Source: JBJXGE01 sp046154185
GTDB taxonomy: Bacteria; Planctomycetota; UBA8108; UBA1146; JAJFFE01
NCBI GenBank assembly: GCA_046154185.1
Contig: JBJXGE010000093.1
Location: 1-16,277, forward strand
Direction: 5' to 3'
Length of the DNA stretch: 16,277 nt
Shown here: positions 1 to 6,876 of the stretch, piece after piece
How the letters are laid out: each line of letters opens with the position of its first letter
Position numbering within the stretch: the first letter of the stretch is position 1
Notes under the pieces: generated by a model
The model's input: the letters and a program-made list of their open reading frames with translations, nothing else
What the model was told of the DNA's origin: nothing
Databases searched by the model: none
Program-made: the position numbers and the translations under genes

Positions 1-35
1 TCGCGCATCTCACCGATGCGCGACCGCGGTCGCAT
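1..35. other. Nested palindromes, possible terminator of an upstream gene
   Basis: TCGCGCAT (1-8) is the exact reverse complement of ATGCGCGA (16-23), giving an 8-bp stem with a 7-nt loop. It overlaps a perfect 14-bp palindrome, GCGACCGCGGTCGC (20-33). The two structures share bases 20-23, so they exclude each other. No T-tract follows. The element sits about 140 nt before the YceI start. It could be the terminator of a gene outside the window or a switch in the yceI leader; the sequence does not decide. Confidence 0.4.
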
Positions 36-171
36 TTGTGGAGGGTCGCGCCGCGCATCGTCACGCCGCGTCGGACCGGCGCATCGCCGCGCGATCACGT
101 CTGGCCGCAATGCACGTGCGCCGCTATTCTCCCGTCGTCCTGCACTTTCGAGTCATCGAGAAAGGAACACC

Positions 172-804
172 ATGCGCATTGTCCACCTGCGTCGCGCGTT
201 CTTCGTCGCGTTCTGCTTGAGCGCCGCGCAACTTTCAGTTGTCGCCGAGGAACAGACCTTCAACTTCAAGGATCCGAAGGGCGTCAACAGCATCAGTTTC
301 GTGCTCGATTCGGAGCTCGAACCGATCATGGGTGTCGCGCACGGCGTCAGCGGCGAAGTGAAGTGCGATCCGAAGGACATGAAGAAACTCCGCGGCAAGA
401 TCGTCGTCGCAGCCGACAGCGTGCGCACGTCGAACGAGCTCATGACGCAAAAACTGCACTCGGATGAGTGGCTCGATGCGAAAGCAAACCCGGAAATCGC
501 TTTCGAGCTCAAATCCGTCGACAGCGTCAAAGCGGATCCCAAGGCGAAGGACTCCCAAGTGCTGGAAGTCTCCGGCTCGCTCACTTGCCATGGGATTACG
601 AAAGACATCAAGGTGACGGTGACCGTCACCCACTTGCCGGGTCGCCTCAAAGATCGGCTGCGCGGATCGGAGGGTGACTTGTTGGTCGTACGTTCGCAGT
701 TCACGGTCAAGCGCAGTGACTTCAAACTCGGCGCGCCCATGCCGATCGTCGCCGATGAAATGCAGATCCGAGTCGCGATCGTCGGTCAATGCCCGAAGAG
801 CTGA
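172..804 (+). CDS. YceI family periplasmic protein
   Basis: This 210-residue protein matches the YceI family, lipocalin-like beta-barrels that bind polyisoprenoid lipids in the periplasm. Residues 1-25 form a signal peptide: basic RR, then a hydrophobic run ending VVA before EEQ. The mature part shows the family order: a YxF/FKDPKGVNSISF-like opening strand, an SGEVKCDP turn, a segment on the LRGKIVVAADSVRTSN theme, LHSDEWLDAKANPEIAFEL (family: H...FD...P.I.F.S) near 100-118, and a GSLTCHGITKDI strand (family: G.LT..G.t..v). The reading frame is open back to an ATG at 16, but the start at 172 is preferred because it follows AAAGGA and begins the signal peptide. The methyltransferase gene follows on the same strand 72-84 nt downstream, depending on its start. 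The exact ligand is unknown. Confidence 0.88.
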   Translation: MRIVHLRRAFFVAFCLSAAQLSVVAEEQTFNFKDPKGVNSISFVLDSELEPIMGVAHGVSGEVKCDPKDMKKLRGKIVVAADSVRTSNELMTQKLHSDEWLDAKANPEIAFELKSVDSVKADPKAKDSQVLEVSGSLTCHGITKDIKVTVTVTHLPGRLKDRLRGSEGDLLVVRSQFTVKRSDFKLGAPMPIVADEMQIRVAIVGQCPKS

Positions 805-888
805 TAGCAGGCGTCGTGTTTCCGGCGCGCCAAAAAGCGTGGGTGGCGCCGCGCGGAGATCGCCGGACCGGTCGGAATGCGAGGTCGC

Positions 889-1548
889 ATGGCGCTCGAG
901 ACGAATGAGCAATTTCTTAGCGCGAAGTTGCTTGACTACATAAAGTCACACACCGACGCCGAGGATGAGTTTCTCGCGCGCCTGCGCGCGGACGCGCAAG
1001 CGGCCGGCATCCCGTCGATCTCCATCGGATTCCCGCAGTCGAGTCTGCTGCAGATTCTGTTGCGACTCGGCCGCGCACGCGATGTCGTCGAGATCGGCAC
1101 GCTCGCGGGTTACTCAGCGATCGTCATGGCGCGCGCGCTTGGCCAAGGCGGCCGCGTGCTGTCGTTCGAACTCGACCCGCGACGCGCGGAGTTCGCGCGT
1201 CGCAAGATCGCCGAGTCGGATGTCGCCGGTCGCATCGAAGTGCGTTGCGGCGACGCGCGTGCGCTCCTCAAGCCGTTGCGCGCCGGGAGCATCGATGCGG
1301 TTTTCGTCGATGCCGACAAGGCGAGCTATCCGTATTACCTACAGGAATGCTCACGGCTCCTGCGTCCAAGCGGCGTGGCGCTCTTCGATAACGGGTTCGC
1401 CTTCGGCCAACTCTTTGATGCTCAACCGACCGACTCGGAAGCGCCGGCCGTCAAGGCTTTCAACGATGTGCTCGCCAGCGATCCGCGCTTTCACAGTTAT
1501 CTCATCCCGACCGGCGACGGCATGTGGGTCGCCGTGCGGCGCAGCTAA
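889..1548 (+). CDS. Class I SAM-dependent O-methyltransferase (catechol/caffeoyl-CoA type)
   Basis: About 219 residues. It matches the Methyltransf_3 family of small cation-dependent O-methyltransferases. Visible motifs: SAM-binding motif I VVEIGTLAGYSA; the acidic end of strand 2, LSFELDPRR; GDARAL, placing an acidic residue near the adenine; VFVDADKASY, with the metal-binding aspartate and the conserved lysine; and LFDNGFAFG, matching the family's DN metal ligand pair. The C-terminus PTGDGMWVAVRR is the usual last strand (family: P.gdGl.va.). The start is chosen at ATG 889, which has GAGG four bases upstream. ATG 877, four codons earlier, is the alternative but has no visible ribosome site. 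The methyl acceptor cannot be inferred. No terminator is seen before the next gene, 156 nt on. Confidence 0.86.
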   Translation: MALETNEQFLSAKLLDYIKSHTDAEDEFLARLRADAQAAGIPSISIGFPQSSLLQILLRLGRARDVVEIGTLAGYSAIVMARALGQGGRVLSFELDPRRAEFARRKIAESDVAGRIEVRCGDARALLKPLRAGSIDAVFVDADKASYPYYLQECSRLLRPSGVALFDNGFAFGQLFDAQPTDSEAPAVKAFNDVLASDPRFHSYLIPTGDGMWVAVRRS

Positions 1549-1704
1549 CTGCACGATTCGAAACGGCCCCGTGCAAAACCGAATCGTCCGTCCCGCTCCG
1601 GAATATCGTTTGTGTTCTCGCGCTTCGTGTGAAGAATTGTCGCCAGCCGTCAGGGCAACGTCGCGTTACGATCGTTTGCGTGGGGAAGCGAGAGGAGTCG
1701 TTCG

Positions 1705-4700
1705 ATGAGTCCTGGCGTGCGCGTGTCGGTTGCGATAATGGTCGCGGTCATCGGTGCGGTTTGTTTTTGGCAATTCGCGCCGCCGAGCGCGCCCACATCC
1801 CTGCCGCCGTCAAGTGTGAGTGGACCGCCGCCCAGTGCGGATACGGTCGCGCCGATAGCCGACGCGCCGCCCGTGATCGCGGTTCCTACTCCGCCGCCGG
1901 AATCGACAGTCGCCGCTAACGGCCCAGGCGTATTCTGGGGCGTCACGAAAAACACGCGCGATGAAATCGTCGCGGGCGCGACCATCGATGTTTATCCGCA
2001 CGAATGGATGCAAGAGCCCCCCGCGCGCGACCGCGGCTCGTTGCGGACGGCGAACTCCGGCGCGGACGGCGCATGGCGCATTGAAGGCCTTGCGGTCGGC
2101 CACTTCACACTGACGGCACGCGCGACCGACGGCGCCGGCGCACGCAGTATCGATTTCGAAGTCGCGCAACTCAGTGCCGAAAATCCGAGCGTCGAAATAA
2201 AGTTCATGGTCGACCGCTGCGGGCACATCGCCGGCCGCGTCGTCGATGCAGCGCAACGCCCTATCGCGAATGCCATACTCACACCCTACCAATCCAGCAC
2301 CCAGCACGTGCCGACGACGGGCGTCACAGCGTTTGTGCTGCGCACTTTGACCGACGCTGAAGGTCGCTTCGAGATCGCGGACTTGCGCGGGCCGAAGTGG
2401 AAGTTGCGCGCGGAAGCGAAGGGTTTTGGCGGCATCGTAACCGAGTTCTTCGATGTTGGCTCACACGACAACACCATCGTGCTGCAGAACGGGCGCCGAA
2501 TCGAAGGCGTCGCGGTCCTCGGCGCGAGCGGCGAGGCGGTCCAACAACTTCAGGTCGAACTCGGCGCGAAAGGAATTTGGAATCTCCGCAGCACAAAAAC
2601 TTCGGATGCCGGCGCGTTCGCATTCGAAGACTTGAGTCCTGGCGTCTACGTCGTCCAACCCAAGCACGCGCAGTTAGTGCTTGCTGACGGCAAGAATGAA
2701 ATCGACGTGCCTCCTACCGGCGTCACGGCGTCGTTACGGCTCGAACTGCTCGTGGGCGGCGTCGTCGAAGGGCGCGTGACGGATGCGACCAGCGGCGCGC
2801 CGATCGCCGGTGTGAGCATCAAGGCAGAGCACCACGAGTCCGGCGCGCCCATAGTCGCAGCACGATCGGCGACGTCGGATGCCAACGGTGCTTATCGACT
2901 CGAAGGGCTTGCGCGACTCCCCTATGCGCTGCGTCGCGAGCAGATCAAGGGCTATCCGCAAGAGAACTGGAACGACATGGTCCGCGTTTCGCCAGAACCC
3001 GGCGGCGCGCCGCTCGTCGTCGACTTCGCGCTCGAGCGCGGCCTCGGTATCGCCGGCAAGGTCGTCGATCCCGAGGGCGAAGGCGTAGAGGGCGCCGAAC
3101 TCAACTCGTCGGGCATGACGTGTAACGCCTGGCAGCAATGCCGGTCGGAGGCCAACGGCAACTTCGAGCTGCTCGGCTTTCCGCCCGATTGCCAAGTCTC
3201 GGTCGGCGTGCAGAAGCCGGGGTTCGCGTTGCGGCCGCAAACTTTCAGTATCGGCGCGGAAGGTGTGCGCAATGTCGTGCTCCAACTGGAGGCCGAAGCT
3301 GTCCTGAGCGGCGTCGTGGTCGACGAAAACGGCGATCCGCTCGCCAGCTATACGGTCGTGGCGCACCCGGAAGTCCAAACGAATGTCTTTTGGCCGCAAG
3401 TGACAACGGATGGCGATGGCAAGTTTCGGCTCGGTGGGTTGTTCGCTGCAAAATATAGACTGCGCGCATCGCCACCGAAGAGTCAGACTTGGATGACCAA
3501 CGGCAGCGGACTCGAGATCTCGGTGCGCACCGGAGAGAGCGTCGATGGAATTCGACTCGTCTATGAAGCGTCAGGCACGCTCGAAATCTCCGGCCGCATC
3601 GCAGATGAGCGCGATGCACCCGTGCGCGGCGCGCATGTGAGTGGTTATCTCAGCTCGGGAGAAGGCGGCAGCCAAACGCAATCCGATGAAGAAGGTGAGT
3701 ACGTCATTTCGGGGCTTGCCGCGGGCGCCTACAACGTCAGCGTGAATCATCAGAGCTACACGGGCGACAACCGGATGAATATTCAGGCGGGTGCGACCGA
3801 CGTCGACTTTGTGCTGAAGGGACGAGGCGGCATCGAGGGTCGCGTTGTGCTGGCACTCAGTGGCGAACCGGTCGAAGACTTCGAAGTCCAGTGCGCGAAC
3901 GGTCGGCACAATATTCTTCCGCCTTGGCTGGATGGTCAGTTCACGCGCGTACGGAGCCCTGACGGTCGATTCAGTTTGAAGGAGCTCGAAGTTGGCGAAT
4001 GCACGCTGTTCGCGCGCGCGGCCGGCTACGGCGAAACGCAGCTGTTTGTCACCGTGAAATCAGGAGAGACCGCCACCGGCGTTGAGCTTCGACTCGAGCC
4101 GGGAAGCAGTTTGGAAGTGTTCGTCTTCGATACCCACCGCCAACCCGTGAGCGGAGCTTACGTGTCGACGGGCGAGCTCTATGACGGCAACCTGGATCAA
4201 TCGCCGCGAGTGGTCCGCACCGATGAGACGGGGCGCGCATTCCTCGACAGCGTGAGTACGACGGCGACAACCGTCACCGTCGCGCATCCCGGCTACGCGC
4301 GCGCGACCGCGGATATCTCCGCACACCCAGCTCGCGTTGAGTTGACGCTGACGGTCGGCACAGTACTCAGCGGGACGGTCTCGATTCGTGGGGCCTCGAA
4401 CATCGTAGAGCCGCTCGCGGGCGCGCGGATTTCCGTAATGGCCGGAGAATCGAATAAATCGGCGACGTCCGAGGCTGACGGCGCGTATCGCGTGGGCGGA
4501 CTCGGCGCCGGAATCGCCCAAGTACGCGTCCACCATCCGCAGAACAGACGGCGTCTGGAACGGCTCGTCACGCTAACTGCCGACGGGGAAGACGTCGCGA
4601 GTTTTGTGTTTGCCGGGGGCGTTGCGCGACTCGAAGGCCAAGTGATCGGCAAGATCGACGCGGCGAGGTATACGCAGCTCACGCTGGAAATCAAAAGCGA

Positions 4701-5235
4701 CAGCGGCAATGTCGAACTCATCGACGGTTCACTCGACGCGCAGCAGCGCTTCAGTTTCGATGGCGTGCCGGCGGGTGACGGCACGCTGCACTTCATGGCG
4801 CACGCAGGCGAAGCGGAGATGGCCGGGAAAAAAATTCCGGTGACACTCGTCGCGGGCCAGACAACGCGTCAGGATCTCGTGCTGGCGTCGGGCCTCCTAG
4901 TGACGGGGGCTTTGCTCGGCAACGAGAAATCGCTGATGACGGTCGTCGCTCTGATACCGGGCGAAGTCGAGGTCAAGGAATTCAGCCCGGAACTCATGAT
5001 GCGAATCGAGCGCGAAGTGACCACGGTGACGCGCGTCGTCTCGGGCGGCGCATTTCAACTCAAGAATGTCGAACCCGGTAAGTACACGCTCCTCGCGATC
5101 GCCTTCGACGCCGAACCTCGCGGCCCGGAGGATCTCAAACTCGCGCGTTTCACGACGCAGATCGTCGATGTGCTCGCGAGCGGCGTCGCGCCGCTCGAAG
5201 TCACGCTGCCGCTCAAGCCGCCAGGCCAACAATGA
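1705..5235 (+). CDS. Anchored multidomain protein with about twelve carboxypeptidase-regulatory-like (Ig-like) repeats
   Basis: 1176 residues. Residues 8-24 form one hydrophobic segment that reads as a signal anchor. A Pro/Ala/Ser-rich linker follows to about 73. The rest is a chain of beta-sandwich units of the CarboxypepD_reg type, each with the pattern G-x-V/I-x-G-x-V-x-D... P-V/I-x-G-A... (T/S)DxxGxFxxxGLxxGxYxLxxxxxGY. Units begin near residues 75, 173, 262, 351, 446, 531, 623, 708, 799, 884, 972 and 1062, a very regular 85-98-residue spacing. The start follows GAGAGGAG with 7-nt spacing. No enzymatic domain is visible. A rod-like surface or periplasmic adhesin or scaffold is inferred, since such domains carry no catalysis. 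It ends 6 nt from the convergent hemC-like gene with no large terminator between them. Confidence 0.85.
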   Translation: MSPGVRVSVAIMVAVIGAVCFWQFAPPSAPTSLPPSSVSGPPPSADTVAPIADAPPVIAVPTPPPESTVAANGPGVFWGVTKNTRDEIVAGATIDVYPHEWMQEPPARDRGSLRTANSGADGAWRIEGLAVGHFTLTARATDGAGARSIDFEVAQLSAENPSVEIKFMVDRCGHIAGRVVDAAQRPIANAILTPYQSSTQHVPTTGVTAFVLRTLTDAEGRFEIADLRGPKWKLRAEAKGFGGIVTEFFDVGSHDNTIVLQNGRRIEGVAVLGASGEAVQQLQVELGAKGIWNLRSTKTSDAGAFAFEDLSPGVYVVQPKHAQLVLADGKNEIDVPPTGVTASLRLELLVGGVVEGRVTDATSGAPIAGVSIKAEHHESGAPIVAARSATSDANGAYRLEGLARLPYALRREQIKGYPQENWNDMVRVSPEPGGAPLVVDFALERGLGIAGKVVDPEGEGVEGAELNSSGMTCNAWQQCRSEANGNFELLGFPPDCQVSVGVQKPGFALRPQTFSIGAEGVRNVVLQLEAEAVLSGVVVDENGDPLASYTVVAHPEVQTNVFWPQVTTDGDGKFRLGGLFAAKYRLRASPPKSQTWMTNGSGLEISVRTGESVDGIRLVYEASGTLEISGRIADERDAPVRGAHVSGYLSSGEGGSQTQSDEEGEYVISGLAAGAYNVSVNHQSYTGDNRMNIQAGATDVDFVLKGRGGIEGRVVLALSGEPVEDFEVQCANGRHNILPPWLDGQFTRVRSPDGRFSLKELEVGECTLFARAAGYGETQLFVTVKSGETATGVELRLEPGSSLEVFVFDTHRQPVSGAYVSTGELYDGNLDQSPRVVRTDETGRAFLDSVSTTATTVTVAHPGYARATADISAHPARVELTLTVGTVLSGTVSIRGASNIVEPLAGARISVMAGESNKSATSEADGAYRVGGLGAGIAQVRVHHPQNRRRLERLVTLTADGEDVASFVFAGGVARLEGQVIGKIDAARYTQLTLEIKSDSGNVELIDGSLDAQQRFSFDGVPAGDGTLHFMAHAGEAEMAGKKIPVTLVAGQTTRQDLVLASGLLVTGALLGNEKSLMTVVALIPGEVEVKEFSPELMMRIEREVTTVTRVVSGGAFQLKNVEPGKYTLLAIAFDAEPRGPEDLKLARFTTQIVDVLASGVAPLEVTLPLKPPGQQ

Positions 5236-5241
5236 CGCGTG

Positions 5242-6102
5242 CTACGCTGAGAAGCTCGCGATGATCTCGGCGCCGCCCGCGCGGCGCATCTTGTGCGCGA
5301 GGTCTGCGGCGATTCGTTCTGGGTTGCCGACATCGCCTTCGGTGGCGAGCTGCACAAGTTGTCGGCCGTCGGCCGATGCGAGGACGCCGAGTAAGACGAG
5401 TTGCGAGCCGACGGCGCGCGCGCAGGCGCCGATCGGCAACCGCGCATCGCCGCCGAATTCCGCGAGGAAAGATATCTCGGCGGTCACGGCCGCGCGCGTC
5501 GGCGCGTGATCGAGCGACTCACGCACGCGATTCACGAGGGCGCGATCGTCGGTGCGGGCGCGGACTCCGAGCGTGCCTTGCGCGGGCGCCGGCGTCATCT
5601 CGGTGGGGCTGAGGGTCGAACGCACGAGTCCCGCGAGTTCGCGCCAGTGTATTTCGGCGGCGCTCATGATCCGACCCGCGCAGCCGGTCGTATCGAACTG
5701 ATCATTGTCGGCAACGACGACCGCGGAACGCTGCTCCGCGCGCAAATGCGGAAAGTGATAACGCAGTTGCGCGAGCCGGCGCGCCGACGAGACGACCACC
5801 AGCTCATTCGCCGGAACGTCGACAAGGCCCGGATACTCGCGCGACAAGAACACATCCCAGGGCCATTCGCGTGGCATCACGGCGATGAGATCACTGTCCG
5901 CCGTACTCGCTGCCGCCGTACTCGCTGCCGCCAGTGCCGATGGCTCTAGCGATTCCACGATGAACTCGACCTCGTTGAGCGCATCGCTTGTCGATCGCGC
6001 TTCGACCTCGAGCTCAGGCGCCGCCGCCGCGAGCCGCTTGATCACGTAACGCGCTTGCGCCGCGCCTAATTCGCCAGCGGACGCGGCGACACGCATCTTC
6101 AT
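5242..6102 (-). CDS. Degenerate porphobilinogen deaminase (HemC) homologue, probably not catalytic
   Basis: 286 residues; canonical HemC has about 310. Family landmarks: the N-terminal strand MRVAASAGELGAAQARYV (family: RIATRxSPLALWQA..V); SSARRLAQLRYHFPHL at 105-120 (family: GTSSLRRxAQLxxxxPDL); PAPAQGTLGV at 171-180 (family: PAxGQGALGIE); then AVTAE and the C-terminal domain GGDARLPIGA at 217-226. Key catalytic features are absent. The dipyrromethane-binding Cys (E. coli C242) aligns with Ala220, or with Asp219 if gapped. Arg11 of ATR aligns with Ser8. The VHSxKDxP segment carrying the catalytic Asp84 is replaced by an AAAST-repeat linker (about 56-70). The RGNVxTRLxKL segment is not recognisable. 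The frame is intact. Start ATG 6102 follows GAAGGA with 6-nt spacing; the frame is open farther upstream, but that part is Arg-rich and overlaps the DinB gene. It lies 53 nt behind DinB, probably in one transcript. Confidence 0.75.
   Translation of the reverse strand: MKMRVAASAGELGAAQARYVIKRLAAAAPELEVEARSTSDALNEVEFIVESLEPSALAAASTAAASTADSDLIAVMPREWPWDVFLSREYPGLVDVPANELVVVSSARRLAQLRYHFPHLRAEQRSAVVVADNDQFDTTGCAGRIMSAAEIHWRELAGLVRSTLSPTEMTPAPAQGTLGVRARTDDRALVNRVRESLDHAPTRAAVTAEISFLAEFGGDARLPIGACARAVGSQLVLLGVLASADGRQLVQLATEGDVGNPERIAADLAHKMRRAGGAEIIASFSA
5898..5932 (-). repeat. 15-bp tandem microrepeat coding Ala-Ala-Ala-Ser-Thr
   Basis: CCGCCGTACTCGCTG occurs twice in tandem (5898-5912 and 5913-5927), followed by CCGCC. 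On the coding strand it gives the repeated AAAST of residues about 58-67 in the HemC-like protein. It keeps the frame and lies where the KDxP catalytic segment would be expected. Replication slippage in a region free of active-site constraint is a likely origin (inference). Confidence 0.8.
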
Positions 6103-6108
6103 GCGGGA

Positions 6109-6114
6109 TCCTTC
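6109..6114 (-). promoter_or_regulatory. Ribosome binding site fixing the start of the HemC-like gene
   Basis: On the minus strand this reads GAAGGA, 6 nt before ATG 6102-6100. It supports the 286-residue start over the much longer open frame, which would run to 6567 through the DinB gene. Confidence 0.65.
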
Positions 6115-6155
6115 GCTGCGGTCGGGCCGCTTCCTAGTGCAGGTAGCTGCCAATC

Positions 6156-6674
6156 TCAGCGTTGAGACTGTCGACCGGTGTACTGCCCCGAACCCGTTCG
6201 ATCCACGGCCTTCCACGGCACGCCGGCGCGCGCGGCCTCGATCTGCGTCAAGTGATGGGCAGTGTGATCGATCGCGCGCTCGGCCCAACGAATCGCCATC
6301 ACACGGCCGCGCTCGGGATGCACGCATTCCTGGAGAAGACTCTGCTCCGGCAGTTGCTCGACATAGTGGATGAGCAGTTGCCGCGTCGACTGAAATAGGT
6401 CTTTCTCGAACACGAGCGGACGGGTCGAATAACTGAGTCCCGCGGCGAGCCGGTCCTGGTCGTAGGCTTCGACGTTCGCGCCCGGCTCGCAGGCGGCCCG
6501 CACGAGTCGCCAGAGAAACACCAACTCGGCGTCCGCGAGATGCGCGAGAATCTGTTTGACGGTCCATTTGCCGGGGCCATAGCTTTTCTCGAGCTCGCGC
6601 GGCGCGGCGTCAAAATGCTCCAAAACGAGCGCCCGCGTCTCACTCAAACCGGCAACGACAACTTTCCGGTCCAT
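6156..6674 (-). CDS. DinB-like (DinB_2 / DUF664 type) four-helix-bundle protein
   Basis: 172 residues. The protein matches the DinB/YfiT-like superfamily of small metal-binding four-helix bundles, some of which act in thiol (bacillithiol, mycothiol) chemistry while most are uncharacterised. The hallmark GKWTVKQILAHLADAE (about 35-50) contains the first metal His (H45). AIDHTAHHLTQIEA (134-147) supplies the His-x3-His pair (H137, H141), so the metal triad is complete. Start ATG 6674 follows AGGAA with 5-nt spacing. It is divergent from copA across a 202-nt spacer and is followed after 53 nt by the HemC-like gene on the same strand, suggesting a two-gene transcript. The substrate is unknown. 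Confidence 0.82.
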   Translation of the reverse strand: MDRKVVVAGLSETRALVLEHFDAAPRELEKSYGPGKWTVKQILAHLADAELVFLWRLVRAACEPGANVEAYDQDRLAAGLSYSTRPLVFEKDLFQSTRQLLIHYVEQLPEQSLLQECVHPERGRVMAIRWAERAIDHTAHHLTQIEAARAGVPWKAVDRTGSGQYTGRQSQR

Positions 6675-6711
6675 TCGATTTCCTGCCTGTTGTGCAACGG
6701 TCCCGCGGAAT

Positions 6712-6723
6712 TACGGTTCCGTA
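6712..6723. promoter_or_regulatory. 12-bp inverted repeat in the DinB/copA divergent spacer
   Basis: TACGG-TT-CCGTA is an exact inverted repeat. It lies inside the overlapping CGGAA(6)TTCCG repeat at 6706-6721 and 38 nt upstream of the DinB start. On the minus strand a TGATACT-like -10 lies just upstream of it. It could be an operator for the DinB transcript. It does not look like a CsoR (TACCC...GGGTA) or CueR site. No other structured signal is seen in 6675-6876. Confidence 0.3.
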
Positions 6724-6876
6724 GTATCAATCGTACGCACTCAGCGTGGCGATTCCCGACACGCGCGAGTCCTCTGAGTGCGACGATTCTGCCAAGAAAC
6801 CCCTGCGTGCGTAAGGCCGAGTTTGGCGCCAGCGTCGTAGACGTCGCGCGAGTCGGAACCGCGAATTCGCGCGCGC

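Noticed and set aside
613..629. Near-perfect palindrome GTGACGGTGACCGTCAC in the YceI gene
   Set aside because: It is explained by the coding of alternating Val-Thr in a beta strand; no regulatory setting.
235..912. Long minus-strand open frames across the YceI gene (also 153-740)
   Set aside because: They overlap a well-supported signal-peptide protein, have an Arg/Asp-rich composition typical of antisense frames in GC-rich DNA, and show no motif.
4828..4834. A7 run in the 1176-residue gene as a frameshift site
   Set aside because: The long frame continues with a consistent domain pattern through the run, and no alternative frame product or downstream structure is apparent. A similar run at 12551-12557 in ggt codes for KK in frame.
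6102..6567. N-terminal extension of the HemC-like frame by 155 residues
   Set aside because: It overlaps the DinB gene in another frame, is Arg-rich, and lacks a ribosome site, whereas ATG 6102 has GAAGGA at 6 nt and matches the family N-terminus.
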